Shown here piece by piece: positions 8,378-15,173 of a stretch of 46,563 nucleotides of DNA. Source of the DNA: a virus; the IMG/VR virus record IMGVR_UViG_3300046002_006534, positions 1 to 46,563 of that record. One strand, written 5' to 3'. The position numbers were made by a program, and so were the translations under genes. Each line of letters begins with the position of its first letter. Within the stretch, counting starts at the first letter, position 1. The notes below the pieces were generated by a model. That model saw only the letters and a list, made by a program, of their open reading frames with translations, searched no databases and was not told the origin of the DNA.

Positions 8378-8818
8378 ATGAGACTATTCATATTTCTATT
8401 GGTCCTGTTAATCCCTTCAATTGGGTTAGCAGGACCAAAAATACCTAAAGGTGTGCCATATCCATATGAAATTATTCGTGTGATAGATGGTGATACTGTG
8501 GAATTTAAAGCAGACTTTCTTCCAGCACCACTCGACAAAAAGTTATCATTACGCGTCTGGGGTGTAGATACACCTGAAAAATCATTCCGCGCAAATTGTG
8601 ATTCTGAGAAAAAACTTGGAGAAGATGCAAGTAAATTTACAAAGAAACTTCTTGCTGAAGCAAAGAAAACAGAAATTGTAATTTACGAGTGGGACAAGTT
8701 CGGCGGCCGTGTTCTTGGTGATATTCTCATAGATGGTAAAAGTCTTACAAAACTTCTTATCGAGAATGGTTATGCCAGAGAATATTATGGTGATGCCAAA
8801 AAATCATGGTGCGAGTAA
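8378..8818 (+). CDS. Secreted thermonuclease-like (SNase) nuclease
   Basis: 146 residues with a hydrophobic signal segment (residues 2-18) ending at a Gly-Leu-Ala-Gly cleavage-type site. The staphylococcal nuclease fold follows: VIDGDTVE, RVWGVDTPE, an Arg-Val-Leu-Gly strand and a C-terminal ENGYA(R) motif. The catalytic Arg/Glu positions of SNase are plausibly present (R after SLRV; E in TPEK). It would cleave nucleic acid outside the cytoplasm or act in the periplasm. AAAAGGAG precedes the ATG. Confidence 0.8.
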   Translation: MRLFIFLLVLLIPSIGLAGPKIPKGVPYPYEIIRVIDGDTVEFKADFLPAPLDKKLSLRVWGVDTPEKSFRANCDSEKKLGEDASKFTKKLLAEAKKTEIVIYEWDKFGGRVLGDILIDGKSLTKLLIENGYAREYYGDAKKSWCE

Positions 8819-8825
8819 AAAACAA

Positions 8826-9134
8826 ATGCTTTTAAATATTACATCGACAGCAAAAGAATATCTTACTAAGATGACTGAGGATAACGGCACACGATATGTT
8901 TATCTTAACGTCAAAGGTGGTGGATGCAGTGGGTTCAAATATGAATGGAACTTTACTGATGAGACCGACAAAGGTACATTAGTGCAAGACATTCTTGTCT
9001 TGGATACTATGGCTGAGATGTTTGTATTTGGTTGTACTGTGGATTACATTCGTAAACTAAGTGGCAACTATCTGACAGTATTGAATCCTAACGCAAAAGC
9101 AAAATGTGGCTGTGGTGAAAGTTTTGGCATATGA
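8826..9134 (+). CDS. A-type iron-sulfur carrier (IscA/ErpA-like)
   Basis: 102 residues. The three cluster-ligating cysteines of the A-type carrier family are present: GGGCSG in the first half, and the C-terminal CGCG pair followed by ESFGI. Such proteins bind a [2Fe-2S]/[4Fe-4S] cluster and pass it to apoproteins. Start chosen at ATG 8826 because the family begins at this point; an ATG at 8793 inside the nuclease gene is possible. A-type carriers are known in marine phages and may supply phage Fe-S enzymes. Confidence 0.85.
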   Translation: MLLNITSTAKEYLTKMTEDNGTRYVYLNVKGGGCSGFKYEWNFTDETDKGTLVQDILVLDTMAEMFVFGCTVDYIRKLSGNYLTVLNPNAKAKCGCGESFGI

Positions 9135-9150
9135 TTATTGAAAATAACTG

Positions 9151-9188
9151 TTGACATTTCCTCCCTTATAGTATATACTGATTCTATA
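9151..9188 (+). promoter_or_regulatory. Promoter, class A
   Basis: TTGACA 9151-9156, 17 bases, TATACT 9174-9179 within TATACTGATTCTATA; AAGG run and ATG at 9205 follow. Confidence 0.9.
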
Positions 9189-9204
9189 AGGTAAAGGAAA
9201 CCAA

Positions 9205-9480
9205 ATGAAAGCAGTTTCTCCGTGGAACTCAAAAACTGAATGCCCTCTCGAAGGTTTTCAAGAATTCAAAAAGTGTCTGAATGATGCAAGTTATCATCAT
9301 GCAGGTTCTCAACAAGAATGGAACCTTGCAAAGGCTTGCATCAGTAAAGCTGTAGAGATTACAATCGAACAAGAATGGCCTTACTGGGCCATGGATCGAA
9401 TGTTCCGTGAAATTGAACCTTTAGTTGAATGGAGTCAGTTTATGCAGGCCTATATAAACAAACTTGGTGAAAAGGTCTAA
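9205..9480 (+). CDS. Hypothetical protein, 91 aa
   Basis: First gene after a class A promoter with AAAGGAAA before ATG. Predominantly helical, three cysteines and several tryptophans, no known motif. Separated by two bases from the next gene. Confidence 0.65.
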   Translation: MKAVSPWNSKTECPLEGFQEFKKCLNDASYHHAGSQQEWNLAKACISKAVEITIEQEWPYWAMDRMFREIEPLVEWSQFMQAYINKLGEKV

Positions 9481-9482
9481 TC

Positions 9483-9785
9483 ATGCTGAAACTTGTTCCG
9501 TTACATACAGAACTTACGACTCTCGGTCTTCACTATTATGAAAATGGTGGGAGTGCTTCTGTTTCTAGGACTCTATTTCGTGGTGATAAGAATAAGCATT
9601 ATGACAAAATTCACACGATGATTTTGGCCCGAGGATATAAACGAGTAGTATTTAATGAGTATGGCAGTTCGGAGTATGTAAAAAAACTGAATGAAGGGCG
9701 GAATACAGCGACAGTTAAAATTGCTCATACACCTGATGGGCATGTTTACTCTGTTTCTACAATTACTTATCATAATCACTATTAA
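9483..9785 (+). CDS. Hypothetical protein, 100 aa
   Basis: A basic, tyrosine- and histidine-rich small protein in the same operon as the preceding gene; possibly nucleic-acid binding judging only by charge. Function unknown. Confidence 0.6.
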   Translation: MLKLVPLHTELTTLGLHYYENGGSASVSRTLFRGDKNKHYDKIHTMILARGYKRVVFNEYGSSEYVKKLNEGRNTATVKIAHTPDGHVYSVSTITYHNHY

Positions 9786-9790
9786 ATTAG

Positions 9791-9819
9791 TTGACAAACG
9801 ATTCTGATTATATTAATAT
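9791..9819 (+). promoter_or_regulatory. Promoter, degenerate operator
   Basis: TTGACA 9791-9796; TAATAT at 9814-9819 with a 17-base spacer. The spacer holds GATTCTGATTATA, a scrambled version of the shared operator. Confidence 0.6.
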
Positions 9820-9848
9820 GTCTATGTGAAATGAAAAGGAATCATGCT

Positions 9849-10043
9849 ATGGATATTCAAGCCGCCTATGAGTTTGCAAAAAATATGCGAAATTTGGCTC
9901 GGCGTGCAGATACGTTTGGTTATAACCGTCAACAGATTCTTGAAGCAATGATTGATATTGCCGAGAATTATGAAGAGGTTGCTGAACGGTCTGAGATGGA
10001 AATGATTATTCAATCCCAACGTGATTGGGTGGAGGCCGCTTGA
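9849..10043 (+). CDS. Hypothetical helical protein, 64 aa
   Basis: Start placed at ATG 9849, eight bases after AAAGGA; the ATG at 9831 precedes the Shine-Dalgarno and is almost at the transcription start. The protein is a single long amphipathic helix. TGATG overlap with the next ORF. Confidence 0.55.
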   Translation: MDIQAAYEFAKNMRNLARRADTFGYNRQQILEAMIDIAENYEEVAERSEMEMIIQSQRDWVEAA

Positions 10044-10135
10044 TGTTTATTCTTGGTTTTATCACTGGAATTGTCACAACATTGATCTGTATATGGTTAG
10101 TTTTACGGAACCCTCCAAATTTTCTGCCATGGTAA
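10043..10135 (+). CDS. 30-residue single-pass membrane peptide
   Basis: ATG at 10043 within TGATG, GGAGG seven bases upstream. About 20 consecutive hydrophobic residues form one transmembrane segment, followed by Arg-Asn-Pro-Pro. Small phage membrane peptides of this kind often modulate host or lysis functions; the role here is unknown. Confidence 0.55.
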   Translation: MFILGFITGIVTTLICIWLVLRNPPNFLPW

Positions 10136-10146
10136 CAAACTAATTG

Positions 10147-10175
10147 TTGACAAACACACAGAATCAGTATAATAT
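10147..10175 (+). promoter_or_regulatory. Promoter, class B
   Basis: TTGACA 10147-10152, AGAATCAGTATA 10160-10171 in the spacer, TATAAT/TAATAT as -10. Confidence 0.8.
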
Positions 10176-10203
10176 TTAAATATACCGAAACGGAGACTGA
10201 CTG

Positions 10204-10323
10204 ATGAACTTCTATAAAAAAATTGGACGAAAAGCAGCTGGTTGCTGGGGTCGCCCCGGTAACAAATATGCAAAACGTATGAGTGCCAAGGCTATTCGCC
10301 GCCTTTCTAAAAATTATGAATAA
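10204..10323 (+). CDS. Small basic protein, 39 aa
   Basis: Highly basic (Lys/Arg about one third), sole gene of a class B promoter with CGGAGA upstream of ATG. Composition suggests nucleic-acid or ribosome binding; no family recognised. Confidence 0.6.
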   Translation: MNFYKKIGRKAAGCWGRPGNKYAKRMSAKAIRRLSKNYE

Positions 10324-10339
10324 AAGTTAAAAATAATTG

Positions 10340-10368
10340 TTGACAAACACACAGAATCAGTATATATT
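10340..10368 (+). promoter_or_regulatory. Promoter for the first tRNA array (class B)
   Basis: TTGACA 10340-10345, AGAATCAGTATATAT, -10 TATATT at 10363-10368. It reads through element P0, a 19-codon ORF and a terminator hairpin into the tRNAs. Confidence 0.75.
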
Positions 10369-10388
10369 ATATAAATAAACCAAATAAT

Positions 10389-10438
10389 GGATGAATACAG
10401 CAACTAAAATTGTTTGATATACAAAACCAAGCTCATCC
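10389..10438 (+). ncRNA. P element copy 0 (leader of tRNA array 1)
   Basis: Closing stem GGATGA (10389-10394) with TCATCC (10433-10438). The 5' single strand ATACAGCAACTAA and 3' strand CAAAACCAAG match the conserved loops of seven other copies. No tRNA halves inside. Role unknown. Confidence 0.55.
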
Positions 10439-10464
10439 AGATTAAAACAAAACAGAGGACTAAA

Positions 10465-10524
10465 ATGACTTACTTTATTTGCAAATTTGAGGAATATATG
10501 ACTTGGGAGGGTTCCCGAGACTGA
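10465..10524 (+). CDS. 19-codon leader ORF upstream of tRNA array 1
   Basis: ATG 10465 behind AGAGGA, TGA at 10522. Codons 14-17 overlay GGAGGGTT (10506-10513), one partner of an alternative helix with the downstream terminator. This is the geometry of a translational attenuator leader peptide. Coding status is inferred from position. Confidence 0.4.
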   Translation: MTYFICKFEEYMTWEGSRD

Positions 10525-10587
10525 TATCTTATGCAAATAAGTATATAGTTTTAGAACCCTCCTGGAAAAATCCTCGGAGGGTTTTTT
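10506..10587 (+). terminator. Attenuator-like terminator before tRNA array 1
   Basis: GAACCCTCC (10554-10562) pairs either with GGAGGGTTC upstream (10506-10514, 9 pairs) or with GGAGGGTT downstream (10576-10583) followed by TTTTTT. The second form is an intrinsic terminator; the first prevents it. No promoter lies between this hairpin and the tRNAs, so their expression should depend on read-through. Confidence 0.6.
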
Positions 10588-10590
10588 ATT

Positions 10591-10607
10591 GCTCTTTGAC
10601 AATTTAG
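10591..10607 (+). promoter_or_regulatory. boxA-like antitermination element 1
   Basis: GCTCTTTGACAATTTAG, closely matching the boxA of bacterial rRNA leaders (GCTCTTTAACA). It directly precedes the first tRNA. Four other copies precede other stable-RNA groups. Confidence 0.65.
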
Positions 10608-10681
10608 GTTCCTATAGCTCAATGGTAGAGCATTCGCCTGATAAGCGAGAGACCGAGGATCGTTACCTCGTAGGAACACCA
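10608..10681 (+). tRNA. tRNA-Ile(GAT)
   Basis: Acceptor GTTCCTA/TAGGAAC, anticodon loop CTGATAA, CCA encoded. The T-loop is ATCGTTA rather than TTCRANY. Confidence 0.9.
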
Positions 10682-10686
10682 AATAT

Positions 10687-10770
10687 GGGTCGGATGCCAC
10701 AAGGTGTGGCAGCGGATTGTAAATCCGTCGGGGAAACCCACGGCAGGTTCGATTCCTGCCCGACCCACCA
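10687..10770 (+). tRNA. tRNA-Tyr(GTA)
   Basis: Acceptor GGGTCGG/CCGACCC, anticodon loop TTGTAAA, class II variable arm capped by GAAA, CCA encoded. Confidence 0.95.
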
Positions 10771-10774
10771 AAAT

Positions 10775-10850
10775 GTAGCCCTGGTATAACTGGTGTGTAC
10801 GCTAGTCTGAAAAACTAGAGGATGCGGTTCGATCCCGCGGGGCTGCACCA
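10775..10850 (+). tRNA. tRNA-Phe(GAA)
   Basis: Acceptor GTAGCCC/GGGCTGC, anticodon loop CTGAAAA, T-loop TTCGATC, CCA encoded. Its CCA is part of the long stem described next. Confidence 0.95.
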
Positions 10851-10959
10851 TTATTCTGATGATACACTGGTTAATCCATCATAGAAAAGTAGGTATGCGT
10901 ATCTGTTGTCCGACGATAACTTCATAGGGGTAAGGAACAGTGTATCTTCTGAATAATGG
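10848..10959 (+). ncRNA. Long-stem RNA linking tRNA-Phe to tRNA-Glu (H1)
   Basis: Bases 10848-10869 pair with 10938-10959 (22 positions, 2 mismatches: outer CCATTATTC/GAATAATGG, inner GATACACTG/CAGTGTATC). The stem includes the CCA of tRNA-Phe and the first bases of tRNA-Glu. The 68-base loop has no tRNA. It may be an RNase III-type processing stem or a separate stable RNA. Confidence 0.6.
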
Positions 10960-11034
10960 CGCATTGGACTTCTTGGCGAAGGTCGCCGCCCTTTCAAGGC
11001 GGAGAAACGGGTTCGAAACCCGTATGCGCTACCA
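10958..11034 (+). tRNA. tRNA-Glu(TTC)
   Basis: Acceptor GGCGCAT/ATGCGCT, anticodon stem-loop CCGCC CTTTCAA GGCGG, T-loop TTCGAAA, CCA encoded. Confidence 0.95.
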
Positions 11035-11042
11035 AAATTTAC

Positions 11043-11128
11043 GGACCGCGTCCTATCATTGGTCAATAGGAACAGGCTCTTAACCTGTCGCGAAAGCTAT
11101 CTGGGTTCAATTCCCAGGCGGTTCACCA
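11043..11128 (+). tRNA. tRNA with Lys anticodon CTT and a long variable arm
   Basis: Acceptor GGACCGC/GCGGTTC, anticodon loop CTCTTAA, CCA encoded. The variable region is 12 bases containing the mini-hairpin GCGAAAGC, whereas tRNA-Lys normally has a short variable loop. Confidence 0.85.
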
Positions 11129-11136
11129 AACTATAC

Positions 11137-11224
11137 GGTCCAGGTGCTCTCATTGGTCAAGAGCGGTGTCCTTTTAAGTCACTACCGAAAGGTTATAAGG
11201 GTTCAATTCCCTTCTGGATCTCCA
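11137..11224 (+). tRNA. tRNA with Lys anticodon TTT and a long variable arm
   Basis: Acceptor GGTCCAG/CTGGATC, loop CTTTTAA, discriminator T, CCA encoded. The variable arm ACCGAAAGGT is again a GAAA-capped hairpin. One mismatch (30-40) in the anticodon stem. Confidence 0.8.
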
Positions 11225-11328
11225 TTAACTTTATGATGCACTAGGCGTATAGGGGTTGCTCCCGAAAACGATAAAACCTTGCGCTGGAATGTTCTCAATA
11301 AGAACCCTAGTGCAGCATTAAGTTAATG
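11223..11328 (+). ncRNA. Long-stem RNA after tRNA-Lys (H2)
   Basis: Bases 11223-11245 pair with 11306-11328 (23 positions, 2 mismatches), with a 60-base loop. Same design as H1 but unrelated sequence, and again using the CCA end of the upstream tRNA. Confidence 0.6.
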
Positions 11329-11333
11329 ATCAT

Positions 11334-11405
11334 GGCGTCTCTAAGTGGTTTAGACGGGTCTCTCATAAGGATCTAGGGTCGGTTCAACTCCGACAGACGC
11401 TACCA
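11334..11405 (+). tRNA. tRNA(CAT), Met or lysidine-type Ile
   Basis: Acceptor GGCGTCT/AGACGCT, anticodon loop CTCATAA, CCA encoded. The D-arm region is short (72 nt total). CAT tRNAs can be Met, or Ile after TilS modification. Confidence 0.85.
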
Positions 11406-11421
11406 ACTATAAAGGCGAAAA

Positions 11422-11598
11422 TTGGATATTAAATATTTTTCTTCATGGGAATGGCAACCAATAGAATACATGCCAGCTGGATGTTCATATGTTCTTGTAA
11501 GAGAAGACGGCGGAAATACCAGAGAACTGTGTTCTTGCGACTACTGGTGGTTATCAAAGGAAAAGAAAGATCTATACACTACGTTTAGATTTCAATGA
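11422..11598 (+). CDS. Hypothetical protein, 58 aa, TTG start
   Basis: In the gap between two tRNAs. AAAGG lies seven bases before TTG 11422; no ATG is available in frame near the start. Tryptophan- and cysteine-rich (CSCDYWW), possibly a small metal-binding protein. Function unknown. Confidence 0.5.
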   Translation: MDIKYFSSWEWQPIEYMPAGCSYVLVREDGGNTRELCSCDYWWLSKEKKDLYTTFRFQ

Positions 11599-11617
11599 TT
11601 AATAAATAGTAAATAAT

Positions 11618-11699
11618 GGCGCCTGGCCAGGACGGTAATGGGTCGGATTGCAAATCCGAAGCACGAAAGTACTCGGTTCGACTCCGAGAGGCGCCTCCA
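11618..11699 (+). tRNA. tRNA-Cys(GCA) with a long variable arm
   Basis: Acceptor GGCGCCT/AGGCGCC, loop TTGCAAA, discriminator T as expected for Cys, CCA encoded. The variable region is 12 bases with AC GAAA GT, unusual for Cys. Confidence 0.9.
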
Positions 11700-11716
11700 A
11701 AATTAAAAGGTATATC

Positions 11717-12055
11717 ATGATAGATAAAGCATTTGAATTGATTATGAAAGCATTTAGTGGTGAACAACTCACCGAGGACGAAAACAAATACTTGCGTGCA
11801 CGTAATGCTAAGTATGAGCTTGTTCGATATGTTTACATGGAAAAGATGAAGCACGAAGGTTCGGGTTTAACCAATTTTCAATTCTCTCCTGGCGAGTCAT
11901 TTATAGACACACCGATCATTGATATTGTCAATGAACTTTTAAAAATGAACGAATCCATCAAAAATGGTAACTATGAAGTTGTAGACTTTGGCGATTCAAA
12001 CCGGAAACACAATCCACCACATACTGGAAAAACAAAAAGGACATTGGTAAACTAA
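11717..12055 (+). CDS. Hypothetical protein, 112 aa
   Basis: ATG 11717 preceded by AAAAGG; the longer reading starts inside the tRNA. N-terminus helical and acidic. It has no promoter of its own, so it is probably on the tRNA transcript. TAATG overlap with the next gene. Confidence 0.6.
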   Translation: MIDKAFELIMKAFSGEQLTEDENKYLRARNAKYELVRYVYMEKMKHEGSGLTNFQFSPGESFIDTPIIDIVNELLKMNESIKNGNYEVVDFGDSNRKHNPPHTGKTKRTLVN

Positions 12056-12225
12056 TGATATGTTGGATACTTCTCAAAAATCTCGACTCTTATAAAGCAC
12101 TTTGCCATGAAGAAGGAATAAACCCCTATATTATAGAGCAAACTGAAGACAAAGCACATGTTCAAATGACAGCAAATACTGCTTCAACTTGGAACATGGT
12201 TGGTTATTGGTACGAAATGGGTTGA
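12055..12225 (+). CDS. Hypothetical protein, 56 aa
   Basis: Start ATG 12055 overlaps the previous TAA. Its own TGA lies inside the -35 TTGACA of the next promoter. Unrecognised. Confidence 0.55.
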   Translation: MICWILLKNLDSYKALCHEEGINPYIIEQTEDKAHVQMTANTASTWNMVGYWYEMG

Positions 12226-12259
12226 CATTTTCCTTCTTATAGTATATACTGATTCTATA
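12222..12259 (+). promoter_or_regulatory. Promoter, class A
   Basis: TTGACA 12222-12227, 17 bases, TATACTGATTCTATA 12245-12259. Heads the run that includes the metallophosphoesterase, glycosyltransferase, macro-domain and ART genes (no other promoter seen until 16098). Confidence 0.9.
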
Positions 12260-12280
12260 AAGTAGAAAAGGATCCCACAA

Positions 12281-12514
12281 ATGAGACCTATCAATACCAA
12301 AGAACTTGCAGATCAAGACATTATTGCTCTTGTTACCGCATTTGACAGACAAGGACTTCCACTTGACCGTCGCTTTGAAGGTGACGATGATATGCTTCGC
12401 GATTTTATGAAGAATCATGAAATCAATCATTTTGCCGCAAATGTTGCTATTGTTCTTTGTGTTTTGCTCAGAGAAGCAACTATTCGTGGTCTTGTAATCC
12501 CTCAGGTGAATTAA
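12281..12514 (+). CDS. Hypothetical protein, 77 aa
   Basis: First gene of the operon, GGAT-type Shine-Dalgarno. Helical with a hydrophobic C-terminal third that could be buried or membrane-associated. The next start follows its stop directly. Confidence 0.6.
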   Translation: MRPINTKELADQDIIALVTAFDRQGLPLDRRFEGDDDMLRDFMKNHEINHFAANVAIVLCVLLREATIRGLVIPQVN

Positions 12515-12958
12515 ATGAACATTAAACACAACCCATATCTTGATGTACAAAAAGCTGCTCAACTATATTCCGAAAAGGATGGTGTTGAAGTCAAGTATGT
12601 TTGTACATCTTCTACTTCAAACTATGGTGCTTCGGCCGCAGATATCTTTTTCCGTGAGACACCACACCCAGAGTTCGGCAATCGGTATTTTGGATTGTAT
12701 AATGATTCGCAGGGTAGACTTATGATTACCAATGCAGACCGAATTGAAGATCTTAACTTTGACATGGTCGAAGTAAATGATGAACTTCATTATAGTCAAC
12801 ACAGACACGATTTTCGTGGTGTCGGTAATGGTGTTTCTATTGACGGTGGTCGGGACTATTTCAGAGTAGCATTTATTGATCGAGATTCGTTTACTCGGAA
12901 AACACTGAAAATAAAAGATGGAGTCTTTGTAGAAACGGTCTCGATAAATAGTCCGTGA
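12515..12958 (+). CDS. Hypothetical protein, 147 aa
   Basis: A beta-rich, charged soluble protein. No motif recognised. Contiguous with its neighbours in the operon. Confidence 0.6.
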   Translation: MNIKHNPYLDVQKAAQLYSEKDGVEVKYVCTSSTSNYGASAADIFFRETPHPEFGNRYFGLYNDSQGRLMITNADRIEDLNFDMVEVNDELHYSQHRHDFRGVGNGVSIDGGRDYFRVAFIDRDSFTRKTLKIKDGVFVETVSINSP

Positions 12959-12979
12959 GTACATTACAAAGGTTCTATC

Positions 12980-13744
12980 ATGCATTATAAGAGTATTTTT
13001 ATATCTGATATACATTTAGGGAGCAGAGGGTGTCAAGCAGATGCTCTCTGCTCTTTTTTGAAAACTAATACATGTAAAAATTTATATCTTGTTGGTGATG
13101 TTATAGATGGTTGGCAACTTCAAAAACGATGGTATTTTCCTCAAAGTCATGCTAATGTGATAAGACGAATTTTAACTGCTGCAAAACGTGGAACAAATGT
13201 CTATTATATTCTAGGAAACCACGATGAAGCTCTTCGAAAGTTTTTACAATTTGATATTGAAGTAGGTAATATCAAGCTTCTAGATAGAATAGATTATACT
13301 GGGATTAATGGCAAAAGATATCTTGTAATACACGGAGACTTCTTTGATACATTAATGGTAAATCACAAATGGTTAATGCATATTGGAGATGTTGCATATA
13401 ACTTTATGATCTGGTTTAACATACATTTCAATAAAATACGAAATTTATTGAACCTAGAATATTGGAGCTTAAGTAAATGGCTAAAACAAAACACCAAAGA
13501 AGCATTAAATTTTATTAACAATTTTGAAAATCGTGTATCTCAGTATTGCAAAGAAGAAGGTTATGATGGTGTTATATGTGGGCATATTCACGTAGCAAAG
13601 ATTAAAACTATTGATGAAATTCAATATATGAATTGCGGTGATTGGGTTGAATCCGGAACTGCCTTGGTAGAACACATGGATGGCAGGTTTGAAATAATAG
13701 AATATAGGTATAATAAAAATGTCGAAGATACTTCTGATTACTGA
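12980..13744 (+). CDS. PlcP/LpxH-like metallophosphoesterase
   Basis: 254 residues of the UDP-2,3-diacylglucosamine pyrophosphatase-like family. Calcineurin-fold metal motifs are DIH (residues 10-12), GD (39-40), GNHD (79-82), HGD and a late GHIH. In marine and soil alphaproteobacteria this family includes PlcP, a phospholipase C that cleaves phospholipids to diacylglycerol under phosphate starvation. The tail overlaps a GT4 glycosyltransferase start by 26 bases, matching plcP-agt clusters. LpxH-type lipid A activity is the alternative. Confidence 0.75.
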   Translation: MHYKSIFISDIHLGSRGCQADALCSFLKTNTCKNLYLVGDVIDGWQLQKRWYFPQSHANVIRRILTAAKRGTNVYYILGNHDEALRKFLQFDIEVGNIKLLDRIDYTGINGKRYLVIHGDFFDTLMVNHKWLMHIGDVAYNFMIWFNIHFNKIRNLLNLEYWSLSKWLKQNTKEALNFINNFENRVSQYCKEEGYDGVICGHIHVAKIKTIDEIQYMNCGDWVESGTALVEHMDGRFEIIEYRYNKNVEDTSDY

Positions 13745-14729
13745 TGCTTGGCATCCACAAGTAAATGGTGTTGTGACTACACTTTCTAATCTAGTTAAAC
13801 AAGCTCGGGAGCATGGAGATATTGTTTATGTATATCACCCAAAAAGATGCAAGATTAGATTTTCACTTTGGTTTTATCCAGAGATTGAAATTGGAATTCC
13901 AAATCCGTTTCAAATCAGAAAATTATTAAAGAAACAAAAGTGGGATCACATACATATTGCAACACCAGAAGGTACTCTTGGTATTGCATTTTCACGAACT
14001 TGCCGTAGATTAAAAATACCATTCTCCACATCGTGTCATACAAAATTTCCAGAATTTATTAATGCAAAATGGAACTTCATTTCAGTAGAACTTGGTTGGA
14101 AATGGATGAAGCATGTATATAATGGGACAACAACTATTTTGACAACTACAGATAGTATGGTTCAAGAGCTAAAAGATAAAGGTTTTACTCAAGATATTCA
14201 GTCATGGACTCGTGGTGTTGACCGATCAATTTTTTATCCAGAAGAACAAGATAAAAATAGAAATATTACATTGCTGTGTGTCAGTCGAGTAAGTCCAGAA
14301 AAAGGTCTTGATGATTTTTGTTCTATAAAAATACCAAATGCTCAGAAAATACTAGTAGGTGATGGTCCTTATCTACAAACACTGAAAAAGAAGTATCCAG
14401 ATGTTCTTTGTGCTGGTAAAAAGACCGGGAAAGAACTTGGTGACTATTATCGAAAAGCGACCGTGTTTGTGTTTCCTTCAAAAACTGACACATTCGGAGT
14501 TGTAAATATTGAAGCACTTGCCTGCGGTACTCCTGTTGCTGCATATCCAGTTACAGGCCCTAAAGATATCATAGAAGAGGGTGTGAATGGTTACTTATCA
14601 GATGATTTATCTGAAGCGGTACAAAAATGCCTTGACTTAAATAGAGAATCGGTTTATATTAGTTCTAAGAAATGGACGTGGGAGAATTGTTATAAGCAAT
14701 TCTCAGATATATTATTGAAAGCGAGATAA
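13719..14729 (+). CDS. GT4 glycosyltransferase (Agt-like)
   Basis: 336 residues of the GT-B fold. N-terminal ITDAWHPQVNGV is the nucleotide-sugar transferase start of SqdX/MgtA/Agt relatives. Later come SRVSPEKG, the donor-site region, and FVFPSKTDTFGVVNIEALACGTPV, with the E-x7-E-like acidic pair. Such enzymes glycosylate diacylglycerol to make phosphorus-free glycolipids. Overlap with the upstream metallophosphoesterase implies coordinate synthesis. The acceptor is inferred from context; other lipid or glycan acceptors are possible. Confidence 0.8.
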   Translation: MSKILLITDAWHPQVNGVVTTLSNLVKQAREHGDIVYVYHPKRCKIRFSLWFYPEIEIGIPNPFQIRKLLKKQKWDHIHIATPEGTLGIAFSRTCRRLKIPFSTSCHTKFPEFINAKWNFISVELGWKWMKHVYNGTTTILTTTDSMVQELKDKGFTQDIQSWTRGVDRSIFYPEEQDKNRNITLLCVSRVSPEKGLDDFCSIKIPNAQKILVGDGPYLQTLKKKYPDVLCAGKKTGKELGDYYRKATVFVFPSKTDTFGVVNIEALACGTPVAAYPVTGPKDIIEEGVNGYLSDDLSEAVQKCLDLNRESVYISSKKWTWENCYKQFSDILLKAR

Positions 14730-15170
14730 ATGCAGATTGAATATATAAAAGGTGACCTGCTTGAAACAAATATCAAGCATATTATTCATGGTTGTAATAG
14801 TCATGGTGTGATGAGGTCTGGTGTTGCTTATGTACTTCGAGATAAATATCCATCTGCATTTCAAGACTACAATGACTCGTATAATAGTTATGGTCTTGAA
14901 CTTGGTGCAATCGTCGTATCTGTTCAGGAAGATGGAAATGTAATTCACAATGCAATTACCCAGAAAGATTATGGACGTGATCCATCACGTGTTTATGTTT
15001 CATATTGGGCAATTGCAGAAGTATTCCGTAAAATTAATCAATGGGGTATTAAAGAGATTGCAATGCCAAAAATCGGTGCAGGTCTTGCCAACGGAGATTG
15101 GAATGTTATTTCCGCTATCATTGAGAATACTCTTATTGATACCAAACCTTTTGTCTATGTACTAGAGTAA
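14730..15170 (+). CDS. Macro-domain protein (ADP-ribose binding/hydrolase)
   Basis: 146 residues forming one macro domain. It begins IEYIKGDLLE with the conserved GDL(L), then HGCNSHGVMRSGVA for the phosphate-binding loop, and IGAGLANGDW near the end as the second loop. This arrangement resembles Poa1p-type ADP-ribose-1''-phosphatases, which act after tRNA splicing/ligation, or ADP-ribosyl-glutamate hydrolases. It lies three genes before an ADP-ribosyltransferase-like protein. Confidence 0.8.
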   Translation: MQIEYIKGDLLETNIKHIIHGCNSHGVMRSGVAYVLRDKYPSAFQDYNDSYNSYGLELGAIVVSVQEDGNVIHNAITQKDYGRDPSRVYVSYWAIAEVFRKINQWGIKEIAMPKIGAGLANGDWNVISAIIENTLIDTKPFVYVLE

Positions 15171-15173
15171 AAA

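Noticed and set aside
10596-10601. TTGACA inside boxA as a promoter -35
   Set aside because: No -10 at 15-18 bases downstream in any of the copies, and the whole 17-base motif is conserved rather than a promoter pattern.
10848-10959. Hammerhead ribozyme because of CTGATGA in H1
   Set aside because: The matching GAAA and stem III arrangement is not found; the motif lies inside a long helix.
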